Source: an uncultured Prevotellaceae bacterium (GTDB lineage Bacteria; Bacteroidota; Bacteroidia; Bacteroidales; Bacteroidaceae). From it: a DNA stretch of 64,000 nt. The notes beneath the pieces are model-generated. The model worked only from the letters and a program-made list of their open reading frames with translations, had not been told where the DNA came from and ran no database searches. How positions within the stretch are numbered: position 1 is the stretch's first letter; each line of letters starts with the position of its first letter. Positions 36,617 to 45,842 of the stretch are shown one piece after another. Location of the stretch: assembly GCA_946415645.1 (NCBI GenBank), contig CAMKTJ010000003.1, positions 1-64,000 of the forward strand. Reading direction: 5' to 3'. The position numbers and the translations under genes were made by a program.

Positions 36617-38293
36617 ATGAAGACTGCACTACATGGAGGTAGAAGACATATTGGTATTTTCCTAATCATTCTTTTTCTGACAGGTGTTTATTTCTATCTA
36701 TGCAGAGACAAGCACCAAAGGGAAATGAGCAGCTATAACCAGTATGAACTAAGCGTCCTGAACGAACTGATTGACAAGAGAGAGTTCTTCAGGGACAGCC
36801 TGAAGAATCAGATGGACTCTGTTATGCTGCAACTCCATAAGAGTACAAGTTACGACAACCACTTCAGGTATCAGACCAACAGACGCATGCTGCAGAAGGC
36901 TCAGATGTTCTCTTACGACTATGCCAGCGAGTTCTCACAGAAGATGCGCATCCTGTCTGACAAGATTGGCGACGGTAATCTGAAGGCGGAAGCACGTATC
37001 CTGTCAAGCTTCAACATGGCGCAGGCATGCCTGTTTGTGGAGGCACTGGACATGCTGAAGTCCGTTGACCTGGACTTCCCCGAGCTGAACGACAGTATTC
37101 AGGCCCTGTATTATTTCTATTATGGTATAGTCTATCAACGTCTGGCCGTTTATGTGAACGATTCCGTCAACGCCAACAAATACAACAACATAGGTCAGGA
37201 GATGTTCAGAAAAAGCCTGGAATATTCAAAGGATCAGGGAATGAACAACTTTGCCCTGGGAAGAATCTATGGCAGACAAGGAAAGTTTGATGTGGCCCAG
37301 AAGTACTTTGAGGAAGCACTGAAGTACATCCCCAAAGAAGACAACATCCTGTACACCCTGGCAAATACCTCGCTGGGCAAATGTTTCAAGCATCAGGGTA
37401 TACATGAGCCGGCTACCCGTTACTACATAGAAGCCACCAAGAATGACATCCTGAACGCGCAGAACTCCTCAATAGCCATTATAGACCTGACGGAACACAT
37501 GTTCAGACAATACCATCAGAAATATGATGTAAGCAAATACGTGAACATCGCCATTGAGAGCGGCGAGTACTACGGCATGCGCTCGCAGATAACACACATA
37601 GACAAGATTATTCCGGATATAACGAAGGAGAATTCTAAACAGCACCGCAGGCTGAACTACTTCTTTGCAGCTTTAGTACTGGTATTCCTTATATATATCA
37701 TACACACCCTATTCCGCTACGAGAGGAACAGAAAGCTGCTGATGGGCTTTCACGCCATGGACAAGAAGGTGAAGGACGAGAACAGCCAACTGAAGGAAGA
37801 TAACGAAAGACTGGCACGCACCGGTATGCTGCTACGCGACTCAAACAAGCTGAAAGATGCCTATCTGGGTAAACTGTTGGAATCCAACAGCGAACTGACA
37901 AATATGTTTGAGGAATTTGCCGTGAAGGTTGAGCAGAAACTGAAGAAAGGACAGTATGACCAGGTTCAGAAAGCCATCAGGGAACTGCAGAAAAACTTCA
38001 GTAAGAAAGAGCAGCTGGACAGGTTCGACGAGCTGTTCATGTCTATGTTCCCCACCTTCGTGACCGACTTTAATGCCCTGCTACAACCAGAATACAGAAA
38101 ACAGGAAGGCGAGGCTCTTCTTACCCCCACGATGCGAATATATGCCCTAATACGACTGGGAATAAACAACAACCAGCAGATTGCCAAGGTGCTGAACTAC
38201 TCGTACAACACCATCCTGAACTACAGGGTACGCCTCCGCGCCATGGCCCAGAATCCCGATACATTTGAACAGGATGTGATGAACATTGGGTAA
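36617..38293 (+). CDS. Membrane-bound TPR protein with C-terminal HTH (DUF6377-like regulator)
   Basis: A 558-residue protein. A membrane or signal segment (IGIFLIILFLTGVYFYLC, about 13-30) precedes YELSVLNELIDKREFFRDSL. TPR-like helices follow (RIYGRQGKFDVAQKYFEEALKY). A second membrane segment at about 345-365 (YFFAALVLVFLIYIIHTLF) leads into a coiled coil, and the C-terminus is a LuxR-like HTH: MRIYALIRLGINNNQQIAKVLNYSYNTILNYR. This matches DUF6377 proteins of Bacteroidales, believed to be one-protein sensors with periplasmic TPRs and a cytoplasmic DNA-binding end. It sits directly upstream of the lectin-sulfatase gene set on the same strand, so it is the likely local regulator. Confidence 0.83.
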   Translation: MKTALHGGRRHIGIFLIILFLTGVYFYLCRDKHQREMSSYNQYELSVLNELIDKREFFRDSLKNQMDSVMLQLHKSTSYDNHFRYQTNRRMLQKAQMFSYDYASEFSQKMRILSDKIGDGNLKAEARILSSFNMAQACLFVEALDMLKSVDLDFPELNDSIQALYYFYYGIVYQRLAVYVNDSVNANKYNNIGQEMFRKSLEYSKDQGMNNFALGRIYGRQGKFDVAQKYFEEALKYIPKEDNILYTLANTSLGKCFKHQGIHEPATRYYIEATKNDILNAQNSSIAIIDLTEHMFRQYHQKYDVSKYVNIAIESGEYYGMRSQITHIDKIIPDITKENSKQHRRLNYFFAALVLVFLIYIIHTLFRYERNRKLLMGFHAMDKKVKDENSQLKEDNERLARTGMLLRDSNKLKDAYLGKLLESNSELTNMFEEFAVKVEQKLKKGQYDQVQKAIRELQKNFSKKEQLDRFDELFMSMFPTFVTDFNALLQPEYRKQEGEALLTPTMRIYALIRLGINNNQQIAKVLNYSYNTILNYRVRLRAMAQNPDTFEQDVMNIG

Positions 38294-38374
38294 TTAGCGG
38301 TTAGTGGTTAGAGGTTAGCGAAATTTTGATTTTTGAATTTCGAATTTTGAATTCTAAAATAGCGTTAACGCTAT
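38287..38374. repeat. TTAGCGG and TTTTGAATT simple repeats with a 16-bp palindrome
   Basis: TTAGCGG/TTAGTGG/TTAGAGG units (38294-38321) are followed by TTTTGAATT-type units (38324-38356) and the perfect palindrome ATAGCGTTAACGCTAT (38359-38374). The palindrome lies 141 bases before the operon's -7 box and could be a binding site, perhaps for the HTH of the preceding gene. Confidence 0.6.
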
Positions 38375-38514
38375 ATATTTTCTATATATAAATCCAATAA
38401 AATACGTCCATAAGAATTTGCGTATATTGCTGATATTTGGTAATATGCGCATTTTTTGCGTTATATTCTGCATATATATTTTTTATAGTGCTATTTCGTA
38501 TTGTATAATAGCCG

Positions 38515-38522
38515 TAACTTTG
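38515..38522 (+). promoter_or_regulatory. -7 box of the lectin-sulfatase gene set
   Basis: TAACTTTG, 46 bases before the ATG at 38569. It is the only convincing -7 box before the end of this set at 52828, and the gaps between its genes are 5-53 bases. Confidence 0.65.
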
Positions 38523-38568
38523 CAGCAGAAAAAATAAACAAACGCAACAACTCTTTAACCAAAATAAA

Positions 38569-40014
38569 ATGAAAAGAATTCTACTTATTCTATGTGCTGT
38601 ATTCTGTGCCATGCAGAACATGTCTGCCTTAACCATTGAAGACGGCAAGTTCTATACCATTGCAAACCGTAATGATGTTAATCTATTTGTTAAGGACACT
38701 GGTGTTGATATCATTCAGATGGGTGCATTCGATGATGCCTGCTACTGGCAGTTCATAGCAACTGGCAACGAAGGCTGCTACTACGTCAAGAACAAGAAGA
38801 CTGGTAGGTATGCCCAACTGTGCAGCACAAGCACCGAGGTAAACGTGACAATGGGCACTAATCCGGTAGAATACCGCATAAAGGAATGCTCCGCCGAAGG
38901 AACAGATATGTTTGGTCTGACCAGTACCAACCAGGCGAACTATGAGTTTACAGCAGGTTGCGTGGGATGGAACTGGAAAGGAGACAATACCGTTCAGACC
39001 TTTGCAGCTGCTGCAGGCACTAATCACCGTTCCTTCTGGAAACTTACCCTGGTAACCCCACCTATGACTATCAATACAAATAAGGTATATATAATGTCCA
39101 ACCGCAACGACAACAGCGTATACGTCAAGGACAATGGCGGTGACGAACTGGCAATGGGCGGCCTCGACAACGCCAGCCTTTGGCAGTTTGAGGATGCAGG
39201 CAACGGTCAGTTCTATGTTAAGAACGTGAAGACAGGCCGTTATGTTCAGGCATGCTCAACTAACACAGAAGTGCCTGTAGGAATAGGCAATGACCCTGTG
39301 GCTTATGCAGTAGTGAATTGCAGCGATTTGGAAGGCAAAGACTGCTTTGGTCTGACATCTGCCGACCAGGCCAACACAGCATTTACAGACGGCTGTATAG
39401 GATGGAACTGGCGCAACGACAACATCGTGCAGACCTTTGCTGCCAAGGCAGGCCAGAACCACCGTTCCTTCTGGAAGTTCACAGAGTTGGAGCCTAAGAC
39501 CATCTCTGCTGCCGGATATGCCACCTATTGTGCCAGCGAGGATGTTATAGTCCTTGGCGCTCAGGCATATAAGGGAGCCGTTGACGGTGACTACGTCAGC
39601 TTTACAGAAGTAAGCGACGTACCTGCCGGTTCTGCCGTTGTTCTCAAAGGCAGCCTCTACGCAACAGTTGCCGCAACAGCCCAAAGCGACATGACCGACA
39701 ACGTACTGAAGGCTTCTGAAGGTATCACAGCCGATGGCTCGCAGTACATACTGGCTCAGCAGGACGGCACGGTTGGCTTCTATAAGGCAAGCACCGGCAG
39801 TACCATTGCAGCAGGCAAGGGCTACATTGAAATGGCAGGAAGCAACGTTAAGGCGTTCTACCTTGATGCTGATGACGCTACCTCAATAAATGAAGAATTA
39901 AGAGTGAAGAATGAAAAATCTGCTACCGCTGTGTATGACCTTTCTGGAAGAAAAACGATCAATGGACTTAAGAAGGGTGTTTACATTATTGACGGAAAGA
40001 AGATTCTATTCTAA
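38569..40014 (+). CDS. Secreted protein with two tandem lectin-like modules
   Basis: A 481-residue secreted protein (signal to MQNMSA). Two ~140-residue modules lie in tandem: one begins KFYTIANRNDVNLFVKDTG and ends AGTNHRSFWKL; the other begins KVYIMSNRNDNSVYVKDNG and ends AGQNHRSFWKF. Each contains YVKN.KTGRY(A/V)Q and FGLTS..QAN..F, which looks like a ricin-B/beta-trefoil carbohydrate-binding fold. The same module occurs in the proteins at 42810 and 45843. A beta-domain (SAAGYATYCASEDVIVL) and the tail YDLSGRKTINGLKKGVYIIDGKKILF follow. It probably binds a glycan at the cell surface; the ligand is unknown. Confidence 0.72.
   Translation: MKRILLILCAVFCAMQNMSALTIEDGKFYTIANRNDVNLFVKDTGVDIIQMGAFDDACYWQFIATGNEGCYYVKNKKTGRYAQLCSTSTEVNVTMGTNPVEYRIKECSAEGTDMFGLTSTNQANYEFTAGCVGWNWKGDNTVQTFAAAAGTNHRSFWKLTLVTPPMTINTNKVYIMSNRNDNSVYVKDNGGDELAMGGLDNASLWQFEDAGNGQFYVKNVKTGRYVQACSTNTEVPVGIGNDPVAYAVVNCSDLEGKDCFGLTSADQANTAFTDGCIGWNWRNDNIVQTFAAKAGQNHRSFWKFTELEPKTISAAGYATYCASEDVIVLGAQAYKGAVDGDYVSFTEVSDVPAGSAVVLKGSLYATVAATAQSDMTDNVLKASEGITADGSQYILAQQDGTVGFYKASTGSTIAAGKGYIEMAGSNVKAFYLDADDATSINEELRVKNEKSATAVYDLSGRKTINGLKKGVYIIDGKKILF
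39887..39925. repeat. GAATGAAG-type simple repeat inside the lectin-like gene
   Basis: Units AATGAAGA, ATTAAGAG, TGAAGAAT are the reverse complement of the intergenic ATTCTTCA repeat at 33243-33272. They encode INEELRVKNEKSA just before YDLSGRK. Confidence 0.7.
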
Positions 40015-40067
40015 GATACAACAAATAACCTCAAAAACGCCAACCATTAAACCATAACCAAAAACCT

Positions 40068-40232
40068 ATGAAATATATTAAACCTAATTCACATGTTGAA
40101 GAGGCTCTGGCAGCCAACATGCTGGCAGAGAGCCTGCCAATCAATGAAGGCACCACAGTAGATGGTGGTGCAGCGTTAACAAAGGAGGCCGACTGGGCTG
40201 TTTGGGGAGATGATAACGACCCCGAAGAGTGA
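40068..40232 (+). CDS. Short peptide (54 aa) with Trp-rich acidic C-terminus
   Basis: A 54-residue peptide beginning MKYIKPNSHVEEALAANMLAESLPINEG and ending EADWAVWGDDNDPEE. It has no signal peptide or membrane segment. The pattern (KYIKP start, central MLAxSL, Trp-X-X-Trp acidic end) matches short proteins I recall as frequent in Prevotella and Bacteroides with no assigned function. It lies 53 bases after the lectin gene and 31 before the first sulfatase gene, inside the operon. The leader-plus-core look would also suit a modified-peptide precursor, but no modifying enzyme is nearby. Confidence 0.7.
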   Translation: MKYIKPNSHVEEALAANMLAESLPINEGTTVDGGAALTKEADWAVWGDDNDPEE

Positions 40233-40263
40233 CATCCCCTGCAATCTCTAAAATAGCAAGAAG

Positions 40264-42771
40264 ATGAAAAGATTAAGTATCTTAACAACATTACCTGCTG
40301 TTGGGATTGCAGCGGGGATGGCCCAGCAAAAACCAAACATCCTGGTTATTGTTGCCGATGATATGGCACGGTGTGAGTTGGGCTGCTATGGTGGTCAGAA
40401 CCTGGCAACACCCAATATAGACCGCGTGGCCAGCGAGGGCATGCTGATGACCAACAATTTCGCATCAATGGCCATGAGCGTTCCCATCCGCGCATCCTTA
40501 TACACTGGGCTGTATCCCGCCCGTCACGGCTCTTATCAGAATCACAAAGCTACTTACTCTAAGACAAAGAGCGTTACACATTACCTTACCGACCTCGGTT
40601 ATCGCGTAGGTAGGGCTGGTAAGGATCATCCGATAAACCAACCCAAAGTCTATGGTTTTGAGAAGATACCAGGGTTCGTGGTCGGTTGTACCGTTTCACA
40701 TCCGGCAAAATCCACTCCTGAGGGCATTCTGGAGTTTATGCAACGTAGCAAGGAGGAACCTTTCTGTCTTTTTGTATGCAGTATCAACAGTCACATGCCG
40801 TGGGATGCCGGCGATGCCTCGGAGTTTGATCCGTCGAAGTTGGTATTGCCACCCAATTGTGTGGACAATACAAAGACACGCAATGACTTCTGCAACTATC
40901 TGGCGGAGATTCGTCTTTTTGACGATGAGGTCGGTATGGTAATGAATGCCCTGAAGGAATCCGGTGCTGATGAGAATACAATTGTCATCGTTCTCAGCGA
41001 ACAAGGGCCTCAGATGCCTTTCGGCAAGTGGACTTGCTACCGATACGGACAGTCGAGTGCTATGATTGTTCGCTATCCTGGGAAGGTTCAGGCAGGAACA
41101 CGTAGCGATGCCCTGGTACAATACGAGGACATCCTGCCCACTCTCATTGACTTGGCAGGAGGACACGTAGAGGGACTTGACGGCATAAGTCAGCTGGATG
41201 TATTCCTGGGCAAAGAGACCGACAAACGCCAATGGGTTTATGGTATGCACAATAACAATCCAGAGGGACCCGTCTATCCCATCCGTAGCATACAGGACAA
41301 GCGATACAAACTGATAGAGAACCTTACGCCCGACAGTGCCTATTACGAAAAGCACATGATGAACGAGGGCAACAATATGTGGCAGTCATGGATAACAACA
41401 GGTAAGACCGACGACCATGCCCAGTGGCTGGTTGACCGTTTCGTTAAACGTCCCGCCATAGAGTTCTACGACCACGAGACCGACCCCTGGGAACTTAACA
41501 ATCTGGTCAACGACCCGCAATACAAGGAACGCATTGAAATGATGGACCGTGAGTTGCACCGCTGGATGAAGGAACAAGGCGACAGAGGCGTGCTGATGGA
41601 CGGTCCCAATGCAGAAGATCCTGCGCTGAAGATTCCACAGCCCGTTAGCAACTACGAAGAGTTGAATGCCATACGTGAGGACTTGACCCAGAATTATTAT
41701 TTAGCTAATGATATAGAGATACCAGAAGGTGAGGAGTGGGTACCTATCGGGGCCTCAAGTAAGGATGATACAGACCCGGCACGTTTCTCGGGTATTCTGG
41801 ATGGTAGGGGCCATACGATTAAGGGACTCACCATCAGGAACGCAAAGGCATTTAAGGGCCTGTTTGGACGTATGGACCACGGAACAGTAAAAAACCTTGT
41901 ACTGCAGGACGTGGACATCACGGGCAAAGCTCCTACTGGTGGTATTACAGGTGCCATGATTGGTGCATGTACCATTGAACGTGTTGCCGTCACAGGCAAA
42001 ATAACAAGCGATAGTGAAACAGGTGGGTTGGTAGGTCGGGTGGCCCGCGATGGTTCACATACAGACTATAACGTGATACACGACTGTTATGTGAACGCAG
42101 ACATTAAGGCCACCCGACTAAGTACCGCCATGGACGCCCCTTCGTGCGCAGGCGGAATAGTAGGTTTTATCCATTCCAATAACGGCACATCAGTAGCGAA
42201 ACTTGACATAGCACGTACTTATTATACGGGTAATGTATCCACCTGTCAGGAAAGCCATACCTCTGGCTGTGCTACAGGCGTCATAGGTTTCACCGACAAC
42301 AACCGTAATGTCCGCCTGCAGGACGTGCTTGTGCTGGCTAAAAGTATCACAGGTGCTACGCCCAACTACTATTACTCCCGTCGGTTACCGGCAGCGCCCA
42401 ACAACGTAGTTGAATACATGGCGGGCCTATATGTTCGCAAGGGCATACAACTGAACTACTACTCAGATAAAGGAGTTGGCGGACAGATACCGGATGGAAC
42501 CATCAAGTTAATGGACGATGCCGTTTTCCGTTCAAAGGATTTCTATACAAATACGCTGAATTGGGATTTCGACAATATCTGGACTATTCATGAGGGCGAA
42601 TACCCTGTATTTATATGTGATACAGCAGACGGCATTGCCCCTGTGGAGTGTTGCGTCGGTTCTGCTGACAAAAGCCTTGGCGGCATCTTTGATCTGCAGG
42701 GTCGGTTCCTAAATTCTGTCAGTATTCCCGGACTATATATCGCAAACGGAAAGAAAATCAGCGTAAAATAA
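40264..42771 (+). CDS. Secreted sulfatase (S1 family) fused to GLUG-type repeats
   Basis: An 835-residue secreted protein (signal to GMAQ). The sulfatase domain (about 24-455) has the metal pair VADDM (32-33) and the active-site motif SVPIRASLYTG, with Ser72 as the residue converted to formylglycine. SEQG stands where most sulfatases have SDNG or SDHG, so it belongs to a divergent subfamily. From about 463 GLUG-like repeats follow (NYYLANDIEI, FSGILDGRGHTIKGLTI, GLFGRMDHGTVKNL, ETGGLVGRV). The end is GIFDLQGRF...GLYIANGKKISVK. A sulfatase joined to GLUG repeats is unusual; the repeats probably act in adhesion or anchoring. Confidence 0.85.
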   Translation: MKRLSILTTLPAVGIAAGMAQQKPNILVIVADDMARCELGCYGGQNLATPNIDRVASEGMLMTNNFASMAMSVPIRASLYTGLYPARHGSYQNHKATYSKTKSVTHYLTDLGYRVGRAGKDHPINQPKVYGFEKIPGFVVGCTVSHPAKSTPEGILEFMQRSKEEPFCLFVCSINSHMPWDAGDASEFDPSKLVLPPNCVDNTKTRNDFCNYLAEIRLFDDEVGMVMNALKESGADENTIVIVLSEQGPQMPFGKWTCYRYGQSSAMIVRYPGKVQAGTRSDALVQYEDILPTLIDLAGGHVEGLDGISQLDVFLGKETDKRQWVYGMHNNNPEGPVYPIRSIQDKRYKLIENLTPDSAYYEKHMMNEGNNMWQSWITTGKTDDHAQWLVDRFVKRPAIEFYDHETDPWELNNLVNDPQYKERIEMMDRELHRWMKEQGDRGVLMDGPNAEDPALKIPQPVSNYEELNAIREDLTQNYYLANDIEIPEGEEWVPIGASSKDDTDPARFSGILDGRGHTIKGLTIRNAKAFKGLFGRMDHGTVKNLVLQDVDITGKAPTGGITGAMIGACTIERVAVTGKITSDSETGGLVGRVARDGSHTDYNVIHDCYVNADIKATRLSTAMDAPSCAGGIVGFIHSNNGTSVAKLDIARTYYTGNVSTCQESHTSGCATGVIGFTDNNRNVRLQDVLVLAKSITGATPNYYYSRRLPAAPNNVVEYMAGLYVRKGIQLNYYSDKGVGGQIPDGTIKLMDDAVFRSKDFYTNTLNWDFDNIWTIHEGEYPVFICDTADGIAPVECCVGSADKSLGGIFDLQGRFLNSVSIPGLYIANGKKISVK

Positions 42772-42809
42772 TTAACTTCATAACAAATAACATTCATATC
42801 ATACAGACG

Positions 42810-45806
42810 ATGCGACACAAATATCATCAAGCTTTAAAAGCACTGCCAGCATTACTTCCGATGATGGCTTCTGCACAACAGGCGCAACGTCCCAACATCA
42901 TGCTTATTGTAGTTGATGACATGGGCTATTCCGACCTCCAGTGTTTCGGCGGAGAGGTGGAGAGCCCCAACCTGAACGAGCTGGCCGCCTCAGGCATGCG
43001 CTTCACACAGTTCTATAATTCCGGGCGCAGCTGCCCCTCCAGAGCCCAGTTGCTGACGGGACGCTATGCCCAGACAGTAGGTATTACCGGTATGGGACAG
43101 AGCCTCACACGCGACTGTGTCACTATCCCTGAGGCACTGAAGGACGCCGGCTATCACACCGGCATGAGCGGCAAGTGGCACCTGTCACTAACAAAAGGCA
43201 TCGGCAACAACCAGGACCAGATGAAGTGGCTCTCACACCAGAGCTATTTCAATAACCGTCCCTTCGCCCCCATTGAGACCTACCCCTGCAACCGGGGATT
43301 CGACCAGCACTGGGGAACCATCTGGGGCGTGACTGATCACTTCGATCCATTCTCATTGGTTCATAACGAGGAGGCTATCTTTACCGATAGTATACCTAAA
43401 GACTTCTATTATGCTGACTATGTAGCAGATAAGGCCATAGACATGATGGACGAGATGACAGCAGACGGCAAGCCATTCTTTATGTATGTTGCCTTCCAGG
43501 AACCGCACTGGCCCGTTCAGGCCAAACCTCAGGACATAGCCAAGTACAAGGGCAAATATAACGATGGATGGGATGCCATGCGTGACCGTCGATACAAGAA
43601 GATGGTAGAGATGGGACTTGTCAATCCTGATGAGATGCCCGTCGCCGCCAATGCCTCAGGACGCAAGTGGGAGAACGAGGGAAACAAGGCTTTACAATCT
43701 GCCAACATGGAAGTTCATGCTGCCATGATTGACTGCGTGGACCAGAACATAGGCCGTATCATAGACGAACTGAAACGCAGGGGTATCTTCGACAACACCA
43801 TCATTATCTTTACCTCAGACAACGGCGCATCGAGCGAGAACTATAATATCGGAGACTTTGACCGCCACGACCGTACGCGTGATGGTCAGATGGTAGTGCA
43901 CAACTCACCCAATCCGGGCAGTCAGCTCACCTACAACTATCTGCATACAGGATGGGCAGGTGCCGTAAATACGCCCTACCGCTACTGGAAGACAACCCAG
44001 TTCCACGGAGGAACGGCAGCACCCACCATCGTGCATTGGCCTGCAGGTATGGCCAAGGAGAAGGAGGGAACCATCATGAACCAGCCCTGTACCTTCCTGG
44101 ATGTCATGCCTACCTGCCTGGAGCTGGCAGGAGCAACATACCCCTCGTTCTATGGCGGAAACAGAATCAATCCGCTTTGCGACGAGGCACGCAGTTTTGT
44201 CCCCTTACTTCAGGAGAAGAACAAATGGGACGACGAACGCACGCTGTACTGGGAGCACGAGAACGGAAAGGCTGTCCGCAAGGGCAACTGGCGCCTGACG
44301 GCTCTTGCCAATGGCGGATGGCAGTTGTTCGACTTGGAGCACGATCTGTCTGAGACAAACAACGTGGCTGCCGAATACCCCGAGAAGGTGCGCGAGATGA
44401 AGACCCTATGGAACACATGGGCAAAAAGCGTCGGACTGAACGTTCCGGCTGAAATCAAGGAGACCGAGACAGAGCTCATCTTCCACTACCCTTTCGACGG
44501 TAATCTGGATGATGACTCCCCATCAAAATACGTTCTTACACCCAGCGCCAACGGTGTCACCTATGGTACAGGTAAACTGGGGAATGCCCTCCACCTGAAC
44601 GGCAATGCTCAGTATCTGGACCTGAACACCAACGGCATCCTGAATACACAGACAACACAGACCACTTTCTGTGCCTGGATATACAACGAGAATACAACTG
44701 CCCCCGGTGCAGGAAGCCTAAGCGAGAACGGCTCCTATGTCAGGGACGAAGTTATCCTTGCCCAGAAAGACAACGAAGGTACAGGACGCATCTATCTCTA
44801 TGCCCGTGCCGAAGCTCCGACTGGAGGGGGAGCGGCTGATTTTTTTTACAACAGCTTTTTGGGCGGTTCCCAGCACAGGGCAACGGCAGGTTCATCCAAG
44901 CCAGGCGCCTGGCAGCATGTGGCAATAGTCAGCAATCCCGTTGACCAAAGCATTACCTATTTTATTAACGGCGAGAGAGACTGTACCGTATCAGTAGGTT
45001 CCCTTGAGGCCTGCACCGGTGGGTTCAGAATAGGCGGACATAAAACGGGAAAGAGCTACTTCAAGGGTTATATAGACGAGGCATGGTTCTTTAAGGGTGC
45101 ATTGTCTGCCGGGCAGATACGCCAAATCATGGACAACACCTTCGACCCTACCCCTTTTTACCCTAACGGGAATACCGACGACCCGATAGCTGAGAACTGG
45201 CCGCTGAAAGACCAGGCCTACACTATACGCAACTTCTCCGGAACACCAGCCTATATGGTGGACAACATGGAGAGCGATAACAGAATATCCTGTGAAGGAA
45301 AGGTTGGCGAAGCTGCCTACTGGACCTTCGAGCCCACAATCCATACGCATTGTTATCATATCCGCAACGTACAGACGGGACGTTACATTCAGGGGTACGA
45401 GAAGGCCTCTGGCACAATTATCAGTATGGGCATCGAAGGCATAGAGTATAGAGTGGCAGCACAGGATACGGAGGGCGGGCGATATGGATTCGCCTGCACC
45501 TCCGTTACGCCAAACGATTTCTCCTCAGGGACCATTGGACTGAACCTTCGCGCCGAAAGCAATCAGGCAGATTGTCTGGTACAGACCTACGCAGCTACGG
45601 CTGGTACCAACCACCGTTCCTTCTGGACACTCGACGAGGCATCGGATGATGTTATAACAGGCACTGTATCAACGTCTTCCCCTTATCCATGCAAAGAATA
45701 TATGGAAGGAGTCTATGACGTGCAGGGACGCCCCGTAGATTTACGACACTCAAAAAAACACAACCGAATAGTAATAGACAACGGAATACTGAAAATCAAC
45801 AACTGA
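42810..45806 (+). CDS. Secreted sulfatase with LamG and lectin-like modules
   Basis: A 998-residue secreted protein (signal to ASA). The sulfatase domain (about 27-545) has VDDMG (36-37), the active-site motif SCPSRAQLLTG with Ser74 as the predicted formylglycine site, SGKWHL, and FTSDNGASSEN. A LamG/concanavalin-like domain spans about 552-775 (FHYPFDGNLDDDS to GYIDEAWFFKGALSAGQI). The lectin-like module shared with the neighbours follows at about 795-947 and ends AGTNHRSFWTL. The tail is GVYDVQGRP...NGILKINN. This domain order suggests a sulfate-removing enzyme held on its glycan. A run of eight T at 44840-44847 lies in the LamG part. Confidence 0.87.
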   Translation: MRHKYHQALKALPALLPMMASAQQAQRPNIMLIVVDDMGYSDLQCFGGEVESPNLNELAASGMRFTQFYNSGRSCPSRAQLLTGRYAQTVGITGMGQSLTRDCVTIPEALKDAGYHTGMSGKWHLSLTKGIGNNQDQMKWLSHQSYFNNRPFAPIETYPCNRGFDQHWGTIWGVTDHFDPFSLVHNEEAIFTDSIPKDFYYADYVADKAIDMMDEMTADGKPFFMYVAFQEPHWPVQAKPQDIAKYKGKYNDGWDAMRDRRYKKMVEMGLVNPDEMPVAANASGRKWENEGNKALQSANMEVHAAMIDCVDQNIGRIIDELKRRGIFDNTIIIFTSDNGASSENYNIGDFDRHDRTRDGQMVVHNSPNPGSQLTYNYLHTGWAGAVNTPYRYWKTTQFHGGTAAPTIVHWPAGMAKEKEGTIMNQPCTFLDVMPTCLELAGATYPSFYGGNRINPLCDEARSFVPLLQEKNKWDDERTLYWEHENGKAVRKGNWRLTALANGGWQLFDLEHDLSETNNVAAEYPEKVREMKTLWNTWAKSVGLNVPAEIKETETELIFHYPFDGNLDDDSPSKYVLTPSANGVTYGTGKLGNALHLNGNAQYLDLNTNGILNTQTTQTTFCAWIYNENTTAPGAGSLSENGSYVRDEVILAQKDNEGTGRIYLYARAEAPTGGGAADFFYNSFLGGSQHRATAGSSKPGAWQHVAIVSNPVDQSITYFINGERDCTVSVGSLEACTGGFRIGGHKTGKSYFKGYIDEAWFFKGALSAGQIRQIMDNTFDPTPFYPNGNTDDPIAENWPLKDQAYTIRNFSGTPAYMVDNMESDNRISCEGKVGEAAYWTFEPTIHTHCYHIRNVQTGRYIQGYEKASGTIISMGIEGIEYRVAAQDTEGGRYGFACTSVTPNDFSSGTIGLNLRAESNQADCLVQTYAATAGTNHRSFWTLDEASDDVITGTVSTSSPYPCKEYMEGVYDVQGRPVDLRHSKKHNRIVIDNGILKINN

Positions 45807-45842
45807 AACTAAAATAAAACCATAAACTATAAACAACTAACA

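Noticed and set aside
44840..44847. Run of eight T in the sulfatase gene at 42810 as a phase-variation switch
   Set aside because: A single tract of eight T in an intact frame is too weak to claim; no alternative frame or promoter effect is visible.
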